Positions 53,604-64,000 of a stretch of DNA of 64,000 nucleotides are shown here, piece by piece. The notes under the pieces were generated by a model. That model was not told where the DNA came from. It saw only the letters and a program-made list of their open reading frames with translations, and searched no databases. The DNA is taken from assembly GCA_943737045.1 (NCBI GenBank), contig CALSFV010000206.1, positions 1,397,501-1,461,500 on the forward strand, written 5' to 3'. Made by a program: the position numbers and the translations under genes. The DNA comes from Parapristionchus giblindavisi (lineage: Eukaryota > Nematoda > Chromadorea > Rhabditida > Diplogasteridae). How positions within the stretch are numbered: the stretch's first letter is position 1; each line of letters begins with the position of its first letter.

Positions 53604-56600
53604 TTAGTGTTCTTGAACAGTAGCTGTCGCAAAGAACACAAAAAGATTATCGATCGAAGAATTAAAATCAGAAAACACCGACCTTCTAAAAGTAGGTATC
53701 AGAACAATTGTAGTGATGGGTGTGAAAAGAGCCGAGAAATCAGAGACCTAGAAACGAATTACTGTATATTAGAACTCTGCGTGTTTATATATTAGAAAAA
53801 ATCTGATCAGAAACACAGTAATACGTAAAATTATCATTGTTCTGTCAAATTCTGCAACTATTATTTAAATGCTTCAGCTATTTTCCTTTAATTTCGACGT
53901 TCTAAAATGTGAAGAAAGTGAGAGATTGAGCATAGAACAATTCTCATTGTGCACTCTTAAATCAGTGATGTTTACAACACAACACTCTCGCGCTGTTAGA
54001 TAGCATTGAAAAGATATGTGAAATCGTCGACATGAATAAAGTTGACTAATTTCCAATAATGTTTTTACCAATACCAAGAATATGGCGATCTCCGCTAAAG
54101 GACTCTCGATAATCCTCAAAAAGCTGACAACATAAACGATGGCCGCAACCACCGAAAATATCGGATATAGTGACTGTATCGTGAGAATCTGAAAAAAAGA
54201 GTACAAGTTGTTCAAAAACAATGCACTCACAAGGTATTGTGACTGACTTTGACAGTCCCTTTGACAATGACTTTGGGCGTAATTAGATTGCGCTAAATGA
54301 CTATGTGCAATAGACGGGTGCCAGAAGCCAGGTGCCAAAAGGCAAACAACCTTTTTGCATATGTTGTTGACTGTGGTGGTGCTAATGTTGCTTACCAATT
54401 GGTTAACTCGCACTAAGGCTTGAACCAAAGAACTTTGATCCCTCTCGCTCGTTTTCGATCGTTACAATTAGTTCGAGATATATGATTATTTGTTTTGAAC
54501 TATTAGCCAAGGTCGTGTTTTTCTGATGAAAAAACCTCCAAAACAATGCGCAAAAGTGCTGCCTCCTCGTGGCTCGAATCAATAAGTCAAAAAGTTTGCG
54601 TCTCTGGTATTTCAGAACTAATATAGAGTCAAAAAGTTTGCGTCTCTGGTATTTCAGAACTAATATATAGTCAAAAAGTTTGCGTCTCTGGTATTTCAGA
54701 ACTAATATAGTAGTTTACTTATCATTTACACTGGGTAGACTTGCAGGTAGACTACTTCTAGTTGGACGTCATTTTACTACAAGCGGAAATCCCAGAGGTG
54801 CTGTGGTACACTGTATTTTAACAGCAAAAATTATTTTACAATCGCAAAATTAACACTACTTTACACTTTTCCATCTACTTTTTCACGATTAAAACAACGT
54901 ATAAGGTACCCATATTTCGTACAAAGCAATTGATCCGATAGCAAAGTGGTAGACAGTATTTTTTCAAGCATACTTGCCTTGACGTAAACGTAGTGAGTCG
55001 ATGTAGAATTATAGCTAATAGTCGATCTTTTATTATTTATATGTCTAATGATCAATTGTCTGAATATGATTGCCTTAGTTAGCTCGTTATTTCCGAAATT
55101 CAATTACCTATATCGTATAAGAATGACATATATCGGAGGAATGGCGCCATAGACCACTATGAGAAAAGAATTCTCGGGAAAACTGCCAATGTTTAAAAAT
55201 CCTGAAATTTTCCACGGAATAGCGTAAGAATATTTCTTTCTTGGAATATTGTGCGTATAAAATGTACTTGCATAAGAAAATGACAAACGGGGCTCTAACA
55301 ATATGGAATGGAAGTCGCCCAAAGGCTAGATCTCACCCAACTCTCGAAAGTCTCTCCGCTGCCTCTCACCTAACCCGGCTGACCTTCGCCGCGCGCTATT
55401 TGATATATAAACGAGATCGGCATAGTTTCTGAACAATGAAAAAATAGTCTCTTCTACAAATAAAAAAGTGATTTTTATGCGCTCAATACTAAATCATTTT
55501 TAAATTCTCGTCAATTGTCGAGCCATTCACAACGAGCTAATTTTAAATTACGCTCGGTCTACGCTATCTTTCTTTGTCTACGAGAGAACGTTGCCGGGTC
55601 AGGGCTGGGAGTCAAATGAAAATTTGACGGATCCGTCAAACGTCAAATTTGACTTTTAGAAAATTCGTCAAAACGTCAAACTTTAAATCCCAGCCCTGTG
55701 TCAGATGTGCCCATAAAAAATCTTTGTCTGACCATTCACAACGCGTCCTTCAATTTGAAATTCAGGACGCTCCTTTCTTAGAATACTCTTTACTGCATTA
55801 TCATCGCCACGTTCCATTATAAATAGCACCTGCAAAATGACTTGTATTACTATTTTAAACAATGCGATATGATACGTCGAGCTAATTTAAAAAAGCTTCA
55901 CTCTCTCGCTTTCTTTACTTACGAGAGAGCGTTGCCAGAGCGGAGAATAACATTAGCTCGGGGTAGACATTAGCTCCTTTAACCTCACCATAATAGGAAT
56001 GTAGCAGATCCATCCCAGCGCAGCCAACGCCAGCACCCGCCTATTTGAAATCGAAGAGTAGAGCACTTTATAACGGTACCAGAATTCGAGCACAAGCAAT
56101 GATGACTGAAAAGTTACCGAAGCAGTTAGACATTTGAATAAAGCAACATACCGATGAAAAGAGTGTACATAACAGAACGGAATGCAGCACAAAACAAAAT
56201 GTGCTAGAGACAAGCACACATGGTCCGGCCGGCGCATACACTAAAGCCCATCCGGCCGAGATAACCCTTCAAATCGAGATTCATTCGAGTCAATTTGACT
56301 ATTTCATATAAGTGATGTGTCCGCACCTAAAAAATTACACTCACAGAAAAAAAAACACTTACAATCTAGGGTTTGTTGCCCTATCTCATGTGCCCCTGCG
56401 CACCAAACACTCACCTGTAAGGATTTCGAAAGCCTTGCATGTTAGGCTTTCATACCCTTGCATGCTAGGGTTTGAAACCTTTACCTATTTATCTGTAAAA
56501 GAGTTATCGAATAGTATTTAAGTTGCAAAAGACTTGTGCTCAGAGTGGGAATCGAACTGACGAAAGCGCATCCTACGGCATATTAGGCAATCGCACTACC

Positions 56601-58404
56601 ACTGCGCTATCTGGACATTTTGGTGAACCGCGCAGAACTCATAGTCCGTACAAGAGGGAGGCGTGGGGACAGCATAGCCGCGACTCGAGTAAGGGTTTGA
56701 AAGCCTTGCATTCTTAAATTAAAATTGTTCAAACACTTACGGATAAGGGTTTCAACCATTGTTAGCGCACGGTTCAATCCCTTGATAGTAAGGGTTTGAC
56801 TCTGAAAAGACTTACAAGGGAATGACCAACCATCCCCGTCGAGTTATGACTAGTGACATACACCATTCGAATCGCCATGTGATTCTGATAATACATCGTT
56901 AATGACTGGACTCAAACGTTTATGATCTTCGAGAAAATCGATATTGAAATTCGGCCAAATTCGTGTGGTTTTCTACACAACGCATGCGGATGGGTTGGTA
57001 AACTCTACTATCTTCTTTCGAAACATCGGCTCGTGTAGTGTAGTGGATAAGATACCTGTGTTTACTTTTGACTGTCAAGGGTTCGACCCCCTTGCCGCAC
57101 TTTTCTTTTGCTGATTTTGTTGCTGTAGAAAGTTTGAAATGTTTTGCTGTGATTATGAAAGCTAGAAAAAAGAACACATTCAGCAAGTTTTCTTGATGGA
57201 AAAAAACACTCCTCAAGGAAAATTGAACTTTGATCTTTTTGTTTATGGCATTTTTTTGCAATCTCCTTCTCCCTCTCCCTCTCCCGAGGTCGAGGTCATG
57301 CAATGAATGACCTGAAAAACAGCAATGAGAGTTCAAAGATCAAAGATCATGCGAGTACGGTAAGTGCTTCCATTTCTTCTTGGACTGTCTTCCAAAGCCT
57401 TGATGTCATTGTTCTTCCTGTTCATTCATTATGTGCCACAAATGTGAAAACTGAATTTTCCTTACTTCACTCATTTTGTTGTTCAAACGTGTTGAGTGAG
57501 TTCTTTTTTTTCTATAATCACAGCAAAACATTTCAAACATTCTACAGCAACAAAATCAGCAAAAGAAAAGTGCGGCAAGGGGGGTCGAACCCTTGACAGT
57601 CAAAAGTAAACACAGGCATCTTATCCACTACACTACACGAGCCGATGTTTCGAAAGAAGATAGTAGAGTTTACCAACCCATCCGCATGCGTTGTGTAGAA
57701 AACCACACGAATTTGGCCGAATTTCAATATCGATTTTCTCGGAGATCATAAACGTTTGAGTCCAGTCATTAACGATGTATTATCAGAATCACATGGCGAT
57801 TCGACTGGTGTATGTCACTAGTCATAACTCGACGGGGATGGTTGGTCATTCCCTTGTTAGGGTTTGTGCTAGGGCTTCAAAGCCTAATTGTTTTTTTTCT
57901 GTGAGTGTAGTCTGACCCGGTTTTATTAGCTATTAAGTATCTATTAGCTATTAGGCTTTGTTAGCTATTTATTAGCTATTAGGCTTTATTAGTTATTGAC
58001 TATTAGTCTGTGGCCGTATGCAAGAACAGTTTTCCAGGAAAATGTGACGTCATTAGCGTAGGCGGAGGCGTTTTCCAAAAATCCTCCGCCTACGCTAATG
58101 ACGTCACATTTTCCTGGAAAACGGTTATTGCGTACGGCCACATCTATTTGAATCGTGAATCAAGATGCGCGCGGTCGCGTTGCGGTCCCTATATATACCC
58201 ATACCTCTGTTGTAGGGTCAAACTGACGATAGCACATAGTAGCTCACAAATGGTGTGAGAAGCAATGAGAATGGAATAGTTTTTCATCGACGATGGAGAG
58301 TGATAATATATTGTAAATAAAAGGAAAAGATTCACAAATATGGATGGTATATCGACAACGATATGTAAGACTTGCGAGATAAACGAAATCGACAACTCTG
58401 ACAT
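53604..58404 (-). CDS. Srd-class seven-transmembrane chemoreceptor
   Basis: Eight exons, 963 nt, 320 residues: 58404-58205, 56266-56152, 56105-55989, 55829-55733, 55201-55108, 55059-54978, 54188-54075, 53747-53604, all in consistent phase. Landmarks in family order: TM1 (IFVNLFLLFTIYYHSPSS), NYSILIASHTICELL and LQQR in TM2, a GPC motif (VYAPAGPC), LEFWYRYKVLY after TM3, GFLNIGSFPEN, PPIYVILIRYR, then ILTIQSLYPIFSVVAA and LFTPITTIVLIPTFRR at the end. This matches nematode Srd receptors, usually 320-350 residues in ciliated chemosensory neurons. Intron 6 begins with GC (AAG|GCAAGT) where the paralogue has GT. Intron 1 (1.9 kb) holds a foldback and a MITE; intron 4 a MITE and a hAT element. AATAAA is 18 nt past the stop (53586-53581). 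The gene looks complete. Confidence 0.85.
54604..54790. repeat. Short tandem repeat in intron 6 of the Srd gene
   Basis: Three copies of a unit of about 43 bp containing AGTTTGCGTCTCTGGTATTTC, then a segment with GTAGTTTACTTATC resembling the MITE C2 repeat unit. Confidence 0.7.
55535..55731. mobile_element. MITE B13 with nested hAT-type MITE (intron 4 of the Srd gene)
   Basis: A family B left half (AGCTAATTTTAAATTACGC to AGAGAACGTTGCCGGG) is interrupted by a 99-bp palindrome (55600-55698; CAGGGCTGGGA and TCCCAGCCCTG) full of CGTCAAA motifs. The whole is bracketed by a 12-bp direct repeat CCATTCACAACG, at 55523-55534 and 55732-55743. The right copy overlaps the end of exon 4. Confidence 0.55.
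55877..55966. mobile_element. MITE family B, copy B14 (intron 3 of the Srd gene)
   Basis: CGAGCTAATTTAAAAAAGC to ACATTAGCTCGGGG; it starts about 22 nt inside the exon 3 donor. Confidence 0.75.
56527..56612 (-). ncRNA. tRNA-Ile-like pseudogene inside the foldback
   Basis: On minus: GTCCAGATAGCGCAGTGGTA (acceptor plus box A), loop CTAATAT with anticodon AAT, and GTTCGATTCC (box B), with an acceptor stem pairing at six of seven positions. The T stem is broken and the region after the anticodon arm is too long, so it is a tRNA-derived pseudogene rather than a working tRNA. Confidence 0.5.
57030..57125 (+). ncRNA. tRNA-derived SINE-like module, foldback left arm
   Basis: TGTAGTGTAGTGGATAAGAT (box A) and CAAGGGTTCGACCCCCTTG (box B in a perfect T arm), then CTTTTCTTTTGCTGATTTTG. 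Same module as 32722-32800. No acceptor stem. Confidence 0.5.
57540..57660 (-). ncRNA. tRNA-derived SINE-like module, foldback right arm
   Basis: The exact inverted counterpart of 57030-57125, because it lies in the opposite arm of the foldback. Confidence 0.5.
58014..58140. mobile_element. MITE family E, copy E2 (intron 1 of the Srd gene)
   Basis: Near-perfect palindrome: AGTTTTCCAGGAAAATGTG and CACATTTTCCTGGAAAACG arms, centre GAGGCGTTTTCCAAAAATCC. Both arms carry TGACGTCA. It lies about 65 nt from the exon 1 donor. Confidence 0.8.
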
Positions 58405-59391
58405 TTTATTGTGCCTGCATTAAACATTTAACTATTGGAACTATTGGAATCTATGGACTGTTCTAACCGAGAAAATAATGACAAAAAACATGGTCATTTA
58501 TTGTTTGCCACGCTTTTCGCGGCAAATTCGCACTAATTGGTTTTAATCGTAATATCTTTGATCCGATATTTGTTTCACTCATAGCGTGTCTACAGTCATG
58601 GATGTTTTTTTTTGTGTTTTTGTGTGTGTGTTTTTATGGACTTGGGCACACACAATAGACTAAAACATTGGACTAAAAGTATATTTTTCGATTTTTTTAT
58701 TTATACGTGAAAGAAGCAATTCAGATTAAGAGAGATGTCCGTTAAGACTCGACCACCCCCGGACGCGTGCGCTAGAAATGAGAACTGGGGGTCCATACTT
58801 GGGTGTTAGGAGTGTCATCGGCCCTTATTACACAAAACAGCTGAAATTTCCTGTTTGTGCCCTGAGGGTATTAGAAAAACTAATTAAAGTGCGAAAACCT
58901 TTAAAAATCATAATTTCTCAAATTGTTGAGATAAACTCTAAATATCATTTTGCGATGTGGCTAGGGCGCACAGACCTTGCTAATTCACTATTAGCATCGA
59001 ATGCCCGTTGATTCCTAAACCACTTTTTTGACTAAAAATTTTGGTTTTTTCGGACAAATCATCGCTTGTTGTAGTTTGCTCCCAAAATTTCCGACCAGGT
59101 ATTGTAGCCTAAGCAATTCTGCATTGATTTAACTTAAAACTGGGTTCTTCCCGATCGACCATTTTGTCGAATTTTTCGATCGAAGTTCCGTCATCGATGG
59201 TTTTCCCGAACAAATGCTGTATTTTCCAAACGATTGGTGCGGAATTGTGGTCTACACAAAGTTTAGAGGTGAGACGAGTAAAATGACACAAGAAGCCCAT
59301 CACTTGGATCAATTTGAAAATTTCGATTTTCACGACCCCGGAGTCATGGTCTGAAAATTTCAAAATTTCTCAAGTTTGAAATGTTTTCATT
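58405..59391. other. Upstream of the Srd gene; noncoding
   Basis: The left edge is the probable promoter. Further right, sequences with GTCATGGTCTGAAAATTTC belong to the repeat region that continues to about 60350. The open frame at 58778-59011 is unrecognised. Confidence 0.35.
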
Positions 59392-60022
59392 TATGTGGTT
59401 TGTTGTGAAGTACTAATGATGTGAATAATATTCAGCCAATGCTCAATGGCTGATCTCTCCTTTCAACCATTTAAAAAAAAATTTCGTGGTGAATGCGTGC
59501 TAAAAATCAGAATTGTGTTTGAATCGGTTTCCAAATTGCTTTCTGTAACATTCTGTCATAGTACTTTACAATGTACATAATCAATATGAAAATCGTTGTT
59601 TTTCGAAAATTCAGTTTTTTTTGCCATGACCCCGGGGTCATGGAAATCGATTTTTGAAAAGTGAGCCGAATGCCGGGATTTCTGTTCTACTATGTTTACT
59701 CGTCATGAAACTTCACATAATCATTGTCATTTGCTCATTGTCGCAGCATTCGAGTCGACAAACTACAATATTTCAAAAATTTTCCGAAAAAGTAGGCACT
59801 TAAATTGAATTTTCAAAAATAACCGATTTTTATATTGATTATGTACATTGCAAAGTACTATGACAGAATGTTACAGAAAGCAATTTGGAAACTGATTCAA
59901 ACACAATTCTGATTTTTCGTACGCAATCAGAATGAAAATTTTCGAAAAAAAGGTTGAAAGGAGAGATCAGCCATTGAGCATTGGCTGAATATTATTCACA
60001 TCATTAGTACTTCACAACAATG
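59392..60022. mobile_element. Palindromic repeat, about 630 bp
   Basis: Inverted arms: TTGTTGTGAAGTACTAATGA and its complement, CAGCCAATGCTCAATGGCTG, and ACATTCTGTCATAGTACTTT. The centre carries GACCCCGGGGTCATGG. The ends are not defined by a target duplication that I can see, so it may be part of a larger repeat. Confidence 0.6.
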
Positions 60023-61275
60023 ATGAAGCATGCTGCATGCTAAAACAAATCATGAAGCATGCTCACTGTGAATTACTACGAAATAGTTTGCATAATTCCA
60101 TCGATCTGTTCAAATTTTGCAGAAAAAAATTTGTTCGGAAAAATACGTAAATAATCGTAAATAATTCAAATCGCATCCACTTCATCTGAGATCACGACAA
60201 TGATAATACTTACTGTTCGTCCCCCAAGTTAGGCACACAATACTGGACATTTGTACTTTTTTTAAAATTTATTTATGAACCATGGGGGTCATGGTCAATA
60301 AATTGAAATTCATCATTTCGACCATGAACACAGGGTCATGGAAATCGACTTTTCCAGGAGCGCGCTAGTCGTCTGGGTTTCAGTGGATTCTTACTCAGCC
60401 CATCTCAGAATTTCGTATGATACGCAGAACATATCCAATTCCCTCGAGGAAAGTGGTCTGGGGGCGAAAAAACAGCCCCAAAAAGCACATTTTAATTTTT
60501 TTTTAAATACTGAAATATTCTCGATTCGTTTGAAATTGTGTTTTATTAGTGCAGAATCGTGTGGGCTATTTTATGTGCTATAGGAACTTCCGGTCAATTG
60601 ATATTGACTGGGTGAAAACCTCGCGAAAATGCTGAAAAACGTGTTTGTAGACGTCCACAATTCGATGTTCTTAGTGTTTTGAGATGACCACTTTTGAGAT
60701 GACCAACTATACCGTGAAACAATATCGAGGCTAACTGGTTTCATTCGCATAATATGATTTTTCGAAGTTTGCCATTTTTTCGACTTTGGAATTTTGCCGT
60801 TGGCCACGTTGGAGACCGAATGCCTCAATCACTACACTTTTGTAAATAGGAGCCAGGAAACCTTCCACCATGAAAGCATGGAGGCCTGAATCCTTTTGCT
60901 AGGGGAAATTTTCCCGGGTGTAGTGAATTTTTACCGAGCCGGTCTCTTAAATGTATACTGCAAGTAAAAAATAAAATGCCGGAATTGTCGACTTCGTTTA
61001 TGAAAGAAGTACGGTTTGTTATGAGCTTGGATATTGGAGGCACGATGATGGGAAAGGATAAAGTGCTCCACAAGAATTCTGTCCCAATATATCTTTTTCA
61101 TCTGTGATAGTATGTGAACAAGTCATGTTTATTTGTAACCAAGACAGATTTGAGGTCATTCAGTGCGTGAGATTTTGTTCAGTTATGTCATGTTCAGACG
61201 TCATGAAAAAGCAAAAATTCAGAGAAAACTATCCTCGATTTATGAGAGCCTTTCTGAGGGAACTCATATGCATAT
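60023..61275. other. Noncoding, unclassified repeats
   Basis: GTCATGGAAATCGA-type motifs recur (60285, 60340). Open frames at 60571-61073 (minus) and 60338-60583 (plus) have no recognisable motif and no splice context. Confidence 0.35.
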
Positions 61276-61345
61276 CACACTTTTGAGTTGACCCCCTCTT
61301 TTATCCACAGTTTTCGATCGTACGACCCCCTTACACGTCGCAATC
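61276..61345. mobile_element. Solo end of the 19.5-kb foldback family
   Basis: CACACTTTTGAGTTGACCCC and TTTTATCCACAGTTTTCGAT match the left end of the 19545-21035 element. Only the terminus is present. Confidence 0.6.
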
Positions 61346-61349
61346 AGAG

Positions 61350-61965
61350 ATGGTATTAACGATTAACGAATTAACGAATATCGTTAATTTTAACGATATT
61401 TTTCCTTAAATTTTAACGATTAACGAATTAATGAAAATAAGTTAATTTTCCTTAATTTTTTCGTTAACGAAAATGAGCGGTTGGATGGTGGAGAGCATAG
61501 GTGGGCGCGTGAAAACGAATTCTTTTTGCACACAGCCTTGCCTTCTCTTGCGGGGCCTTGAGCTTTGACTAGAATAATTTTTCAGTCAAATCTGCAAAAA
61601 ATGGCCATGCGCATAGCCTTACCTTCAATTTCCCGGTTTGCGCACAGCCTTTCCCCCCAGCGTGCCCACCTATGGTGGAGAGGCGTATTTTACTTACCCA
61701 TTAGCACCTCACTTCTAGACAAAATCTTTTTTGTCCAAATTCTTTTATTTTTATTTTTTAAAGCTGTATTCGTTTAAAAACAATTGATATATCTATTTAT
61801 AGAACAACACTGTTCATGTTGTTCTAATAAATAAAAGTGTTTGGAAAAAAATTTCATACCTTGAGCATTAACGAAAGTTAACGAATTTAACGAAAATTAA
61901 CGACTTATTTTACGTTAATTTAACGACTTAACGAATTAACGAAAATTTTTATTAACGAACATCTT
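61350..61965. repeat. Element bounded by TTAACGA-rich ends
   Basis: Both ends consist of dense TTAACGA/TCGTTAA units (61355-61470 and 61868-61955) around about 400 bp of unique sequence. The repeats pair as inverted ends, suggesting an unclassified MITE-like element. Confidence 0.55.
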
Positions 61966-62267
61966 AGGTGTGTGGAAGTGTAGAGGGAATTGATAGTTAG
62001 GCGAGAGAGTGCGGGCACCCGTTGTCTCGGTATTTACAAACAGTTTGTCATTTTCTTACGCAAGTACATTTTATACGGACAATAACAAAGGAGAAATACG
62101 TAATGATAAATAGAAGTTGAACAGCAGCAAGCGTGGGAATGAGTGCGATACTCTGTGATAGTATAAAAAAATTTAAACGATAAATATCGCAAGCAAAACT
62201 TATTTTATTTATTTATTTTTTGAATCTTTCTGGCAATTTTTCATAGTTGGTTGCCGTTGCTGGTTCG
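61966..62267. other. Spacer
   Basis: AT-rich; nothing recognised. Confidence 0.4.
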
Positions 62268-62990
62268 CCATGCGGGTGTGCTCAACAATGTATAATCTAC
62301 AGTACGAATGATTGATTGTAAGAATCAATCAGACATATCGGATATATTCGGCCAATCCCACTCTCGTTGTCTCCGAAAACTTCTAAAAAAGAGCACACAC
62401 AGTAATTTCCCCATTCCAATTTTGTGTGTTGCAATATTGTGTAATATTTTTTCAAAGAAAAAAATACAAGATTCTTAAAAGGTACAGTGTACAAGATGTT
62501 TCATTGAAACGAATGTAAACAAAAATCACGAAATCGATTAACGCAAAAAATTTGACGACTCGTTTAAGGAAAGCACAAATAATATGGAAGAGGTTAACAT
62601 TTTCTGTCGTCAATCTGCTGGCGCAGTGGTTAAATTGATGACTAGTAGAAGCATGGCTGTGGATTCGAAAACACAAAGATATGCAAAATTTTCCAAGTTT
62701 CAAAAGCACGCCTTTTCTGTAGTATCAAGAACGATTCATAAATGATACCAGTGATCAATACGATGAATTTGCGCAAAATAAAAAAAAATAGTGTACATTA
62801 TGTAGAACTACTTTTGTTTTTTCCAGATTTCAAACGAAAGTATTCGCGGGAATAGGAGTTTAATTGAAATGATTATCATGTGTTAATTTTTTGAATAGAC
62901 AAGGAGTTGGCGCGTGGAGTGCTGTCTTTTCGTTCTTTCTCACACCTGAACATCACTGCCACTGATCTGAAAAGTTTCAAGAATGAATAT
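62268..62990. repeat. Segmental duplication, copy 2
   Basis: Counterpart of 52785-53480, in the same order and orientation relative to its Srd gene, with a tRNA-like module at about 62622-62690. Confidence 0.75.
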
Positions 62991-63001
62991 TTTAAATTAA
63001 T

Positions 63002-63992
63002 TTAATTTTTTTGATTATATTCAATCTCTTTGCTTTCGGGTGCCATGCGGCAGTGCCGTAGCTTTTCTCTCCAGGCGATTATAAAACTAAGATCCGAAAT
63101 CAACGACCTTCTGAACGTAGGAATCAGAACAATTGTAGTGATGGGTGTGAAAAGAGCAGAGAAATCAGAGATCTGAGATTTGAACACATTACCCCAATGC
63201 GGTGTTAAAACCTTAGAAAAAAATGGATGGAACTGAAAGTAGTGGTAATCTTGTGATTGTAGAAGTAGTTTGAAAAATATTTAACATATCTTCCTAACTA
63301 AAAATTCTTACAACGGGTTTACGTTGTATATGTTACGAAGGTATGGCAACTTTTCCAATTATCTTTACAAAAAACACTATTTTCCCATATCTTTTTTTTC
63401 TCCATCTACTTTTCCAAGATTATAACACCACATTAGAACTGTGAGCAAAGTCAAGAATTACTAAAGGTAAAGAAGGTGAGTGACCATGACTGAGCAACAA
63501 TTCGTATAGTATTTTCTTGAATGTGGCCGAAACCATATTTACTATGTCACGCCCCCCCCACGCTGTAAATCGCTGACATGGATAAAGATAACTAATGTTT
63601 AGTAATATTTTCAGTAATACCAAGAATATGGAAATCTCCGCTAAAGGACTTTCGACAATCCTCAAAAAATTTACAACATAAATGGTCGCCGCAATCACAG
63701 AAAATATCGGATATAGTGACTGAATCGTAAGAATCTGGAAAAAAAAGATCACAGTATAAAAACAATGCACTCACAAAGGATTTTGATGGACTTTGACTGT
63801 AACTTGACGAGAATGACGAAGTCCTGGTTTTCGGTTATGGTCCAGATTTCGCAAAAAGAAATTGGTGTTATAGCAAAATGGTACACAGAATTTGTTTCAA
63901 GCATACTCACCTTCACATAAACGAAGTGAGTCGATGTAGAATTATAGCTAATAGTCGATCTTTTATTATTTATCTGCCTAATGATCAATTGT
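63002..63992 (-). CDS. Srd-class receptor paralogue, 3' half only
   Basis: The window holds exons equivalent to 6, 7 and 8 of the neighbouring receptor: 63992-63911, 63734-63621 and 63172-63002. Exon lengths for 6 and 7 (82 and 114 nt) are identical to the paralogue. Encoded landmarks: INNKRSTISYNSTSTHFVYV, ILTIQSLYPIFSVIAATIYV, SPLAEISIFL and ISDFSALFTPITTIVLIPTF, then a diverged tail (SLISDLSFIIAWREKLRHC, ending EIEYNQKN) nine codons longer than the neighbour's. Intron 6 has a standard GT donor (AAG|GTGAGT). The rest of the gene lies beyond the window edge, so its integrity is unknown. Together with copy 1 it forms a tandem pair spaced about 9 kb. Confidence 0.8.
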
Positions 63993-64000
63993 CTGAATAT

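Larger units (their letters stand above)
56338..57907. mobile_element. TA-flanked foldback in intron 1 of the Srd gene, 1570 bp
   Basis: TA on both sides. Termini CACTCACAGAAAAAAAAA and the inverted form. Long arms (about 56820-57240 and 57400-57840) are near-perfect inverted copies, each with the same tRNA-like module; the left part (about 56360-56800) is less paired. No transposase. Its termini ally it with MITE D and the element at 44851. Confidence 0.85.

Overview
This is nuclear DNA of an animal, almost certainly a free-living nematode. The signs are many small exons (the 648-residue inversin-like gene has 22, averaging under 90 nt), introns often near 50 nt, a nematode-specific Srd-class chemoreceptor gene with a linked paralogue, and an RTE-type LINE. 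A diplogastrid such as Pristionchus is my best guess; that is inference, not a match. All gene models were assembled by eye from splice signals and reading phase; none was checked against transcripts or databases.

Layout. 1-22.1 kb is repeat-dominated: a Tc1-type foldback, a hAT-type MITE with an 8-bp target duplication, many copies of about 100-bp palindromic MITEs, a 5'-truncated LINE reverse transcriptase (minus strand), further long foldbacks, and two orphan cysteine-rich exons cut by a MITE. 22.2-31.2 kb holds an unrecognised minus-strand gene whose 5' exons lie at 29.3-31.2 kb. Its likely last exon is at 22.2-22.3 kb, across about 7 kb of degenerate CTACAGTAATC satellite carrying a duplicated mini-exon and a 1.57-kb foldback. 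32.3-33.8 kb is another foldback. 34.46-44.83 kb is the inversin/NPHP2-like gene (plus strand, 16 ankyrin-type units then an IQ motif), with a 464-bp ATTG tract, a 2.4-kb minisatellite and a 233-bp AAAT tract in its introns. A TA-flanked foldback starts 17 bp after its stop codon.

46.8-52.7 kb is a cluster of very small secreted-peptide genes: one on plus, two closely related on minus, one decayed copy, and a different 82-residue precursor with basic cleavage sites. 53.6-58.4 kb is a complete 8-exon Srd-class receptor gene (minus, 320 residues) whose first intron holds a 1.57-kb foldback with tRNA-like modules. 62.3-64.0 kb is a diverged duplicate of its 3' half, running off the window.

The genes do not form one pathway. 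The inversin-like protein should act at the ciliary base/inversin compartment and the Srd receptors in ciliated chemosensory neurons, so both are tied to sensory cilia; the small peptides look secreted. The window's most distinctive property is the density of TA-flanked foldback/MITE families, some carrying ORFs, tRNA-like promoter modules or TGACGTCA sites close to genes.
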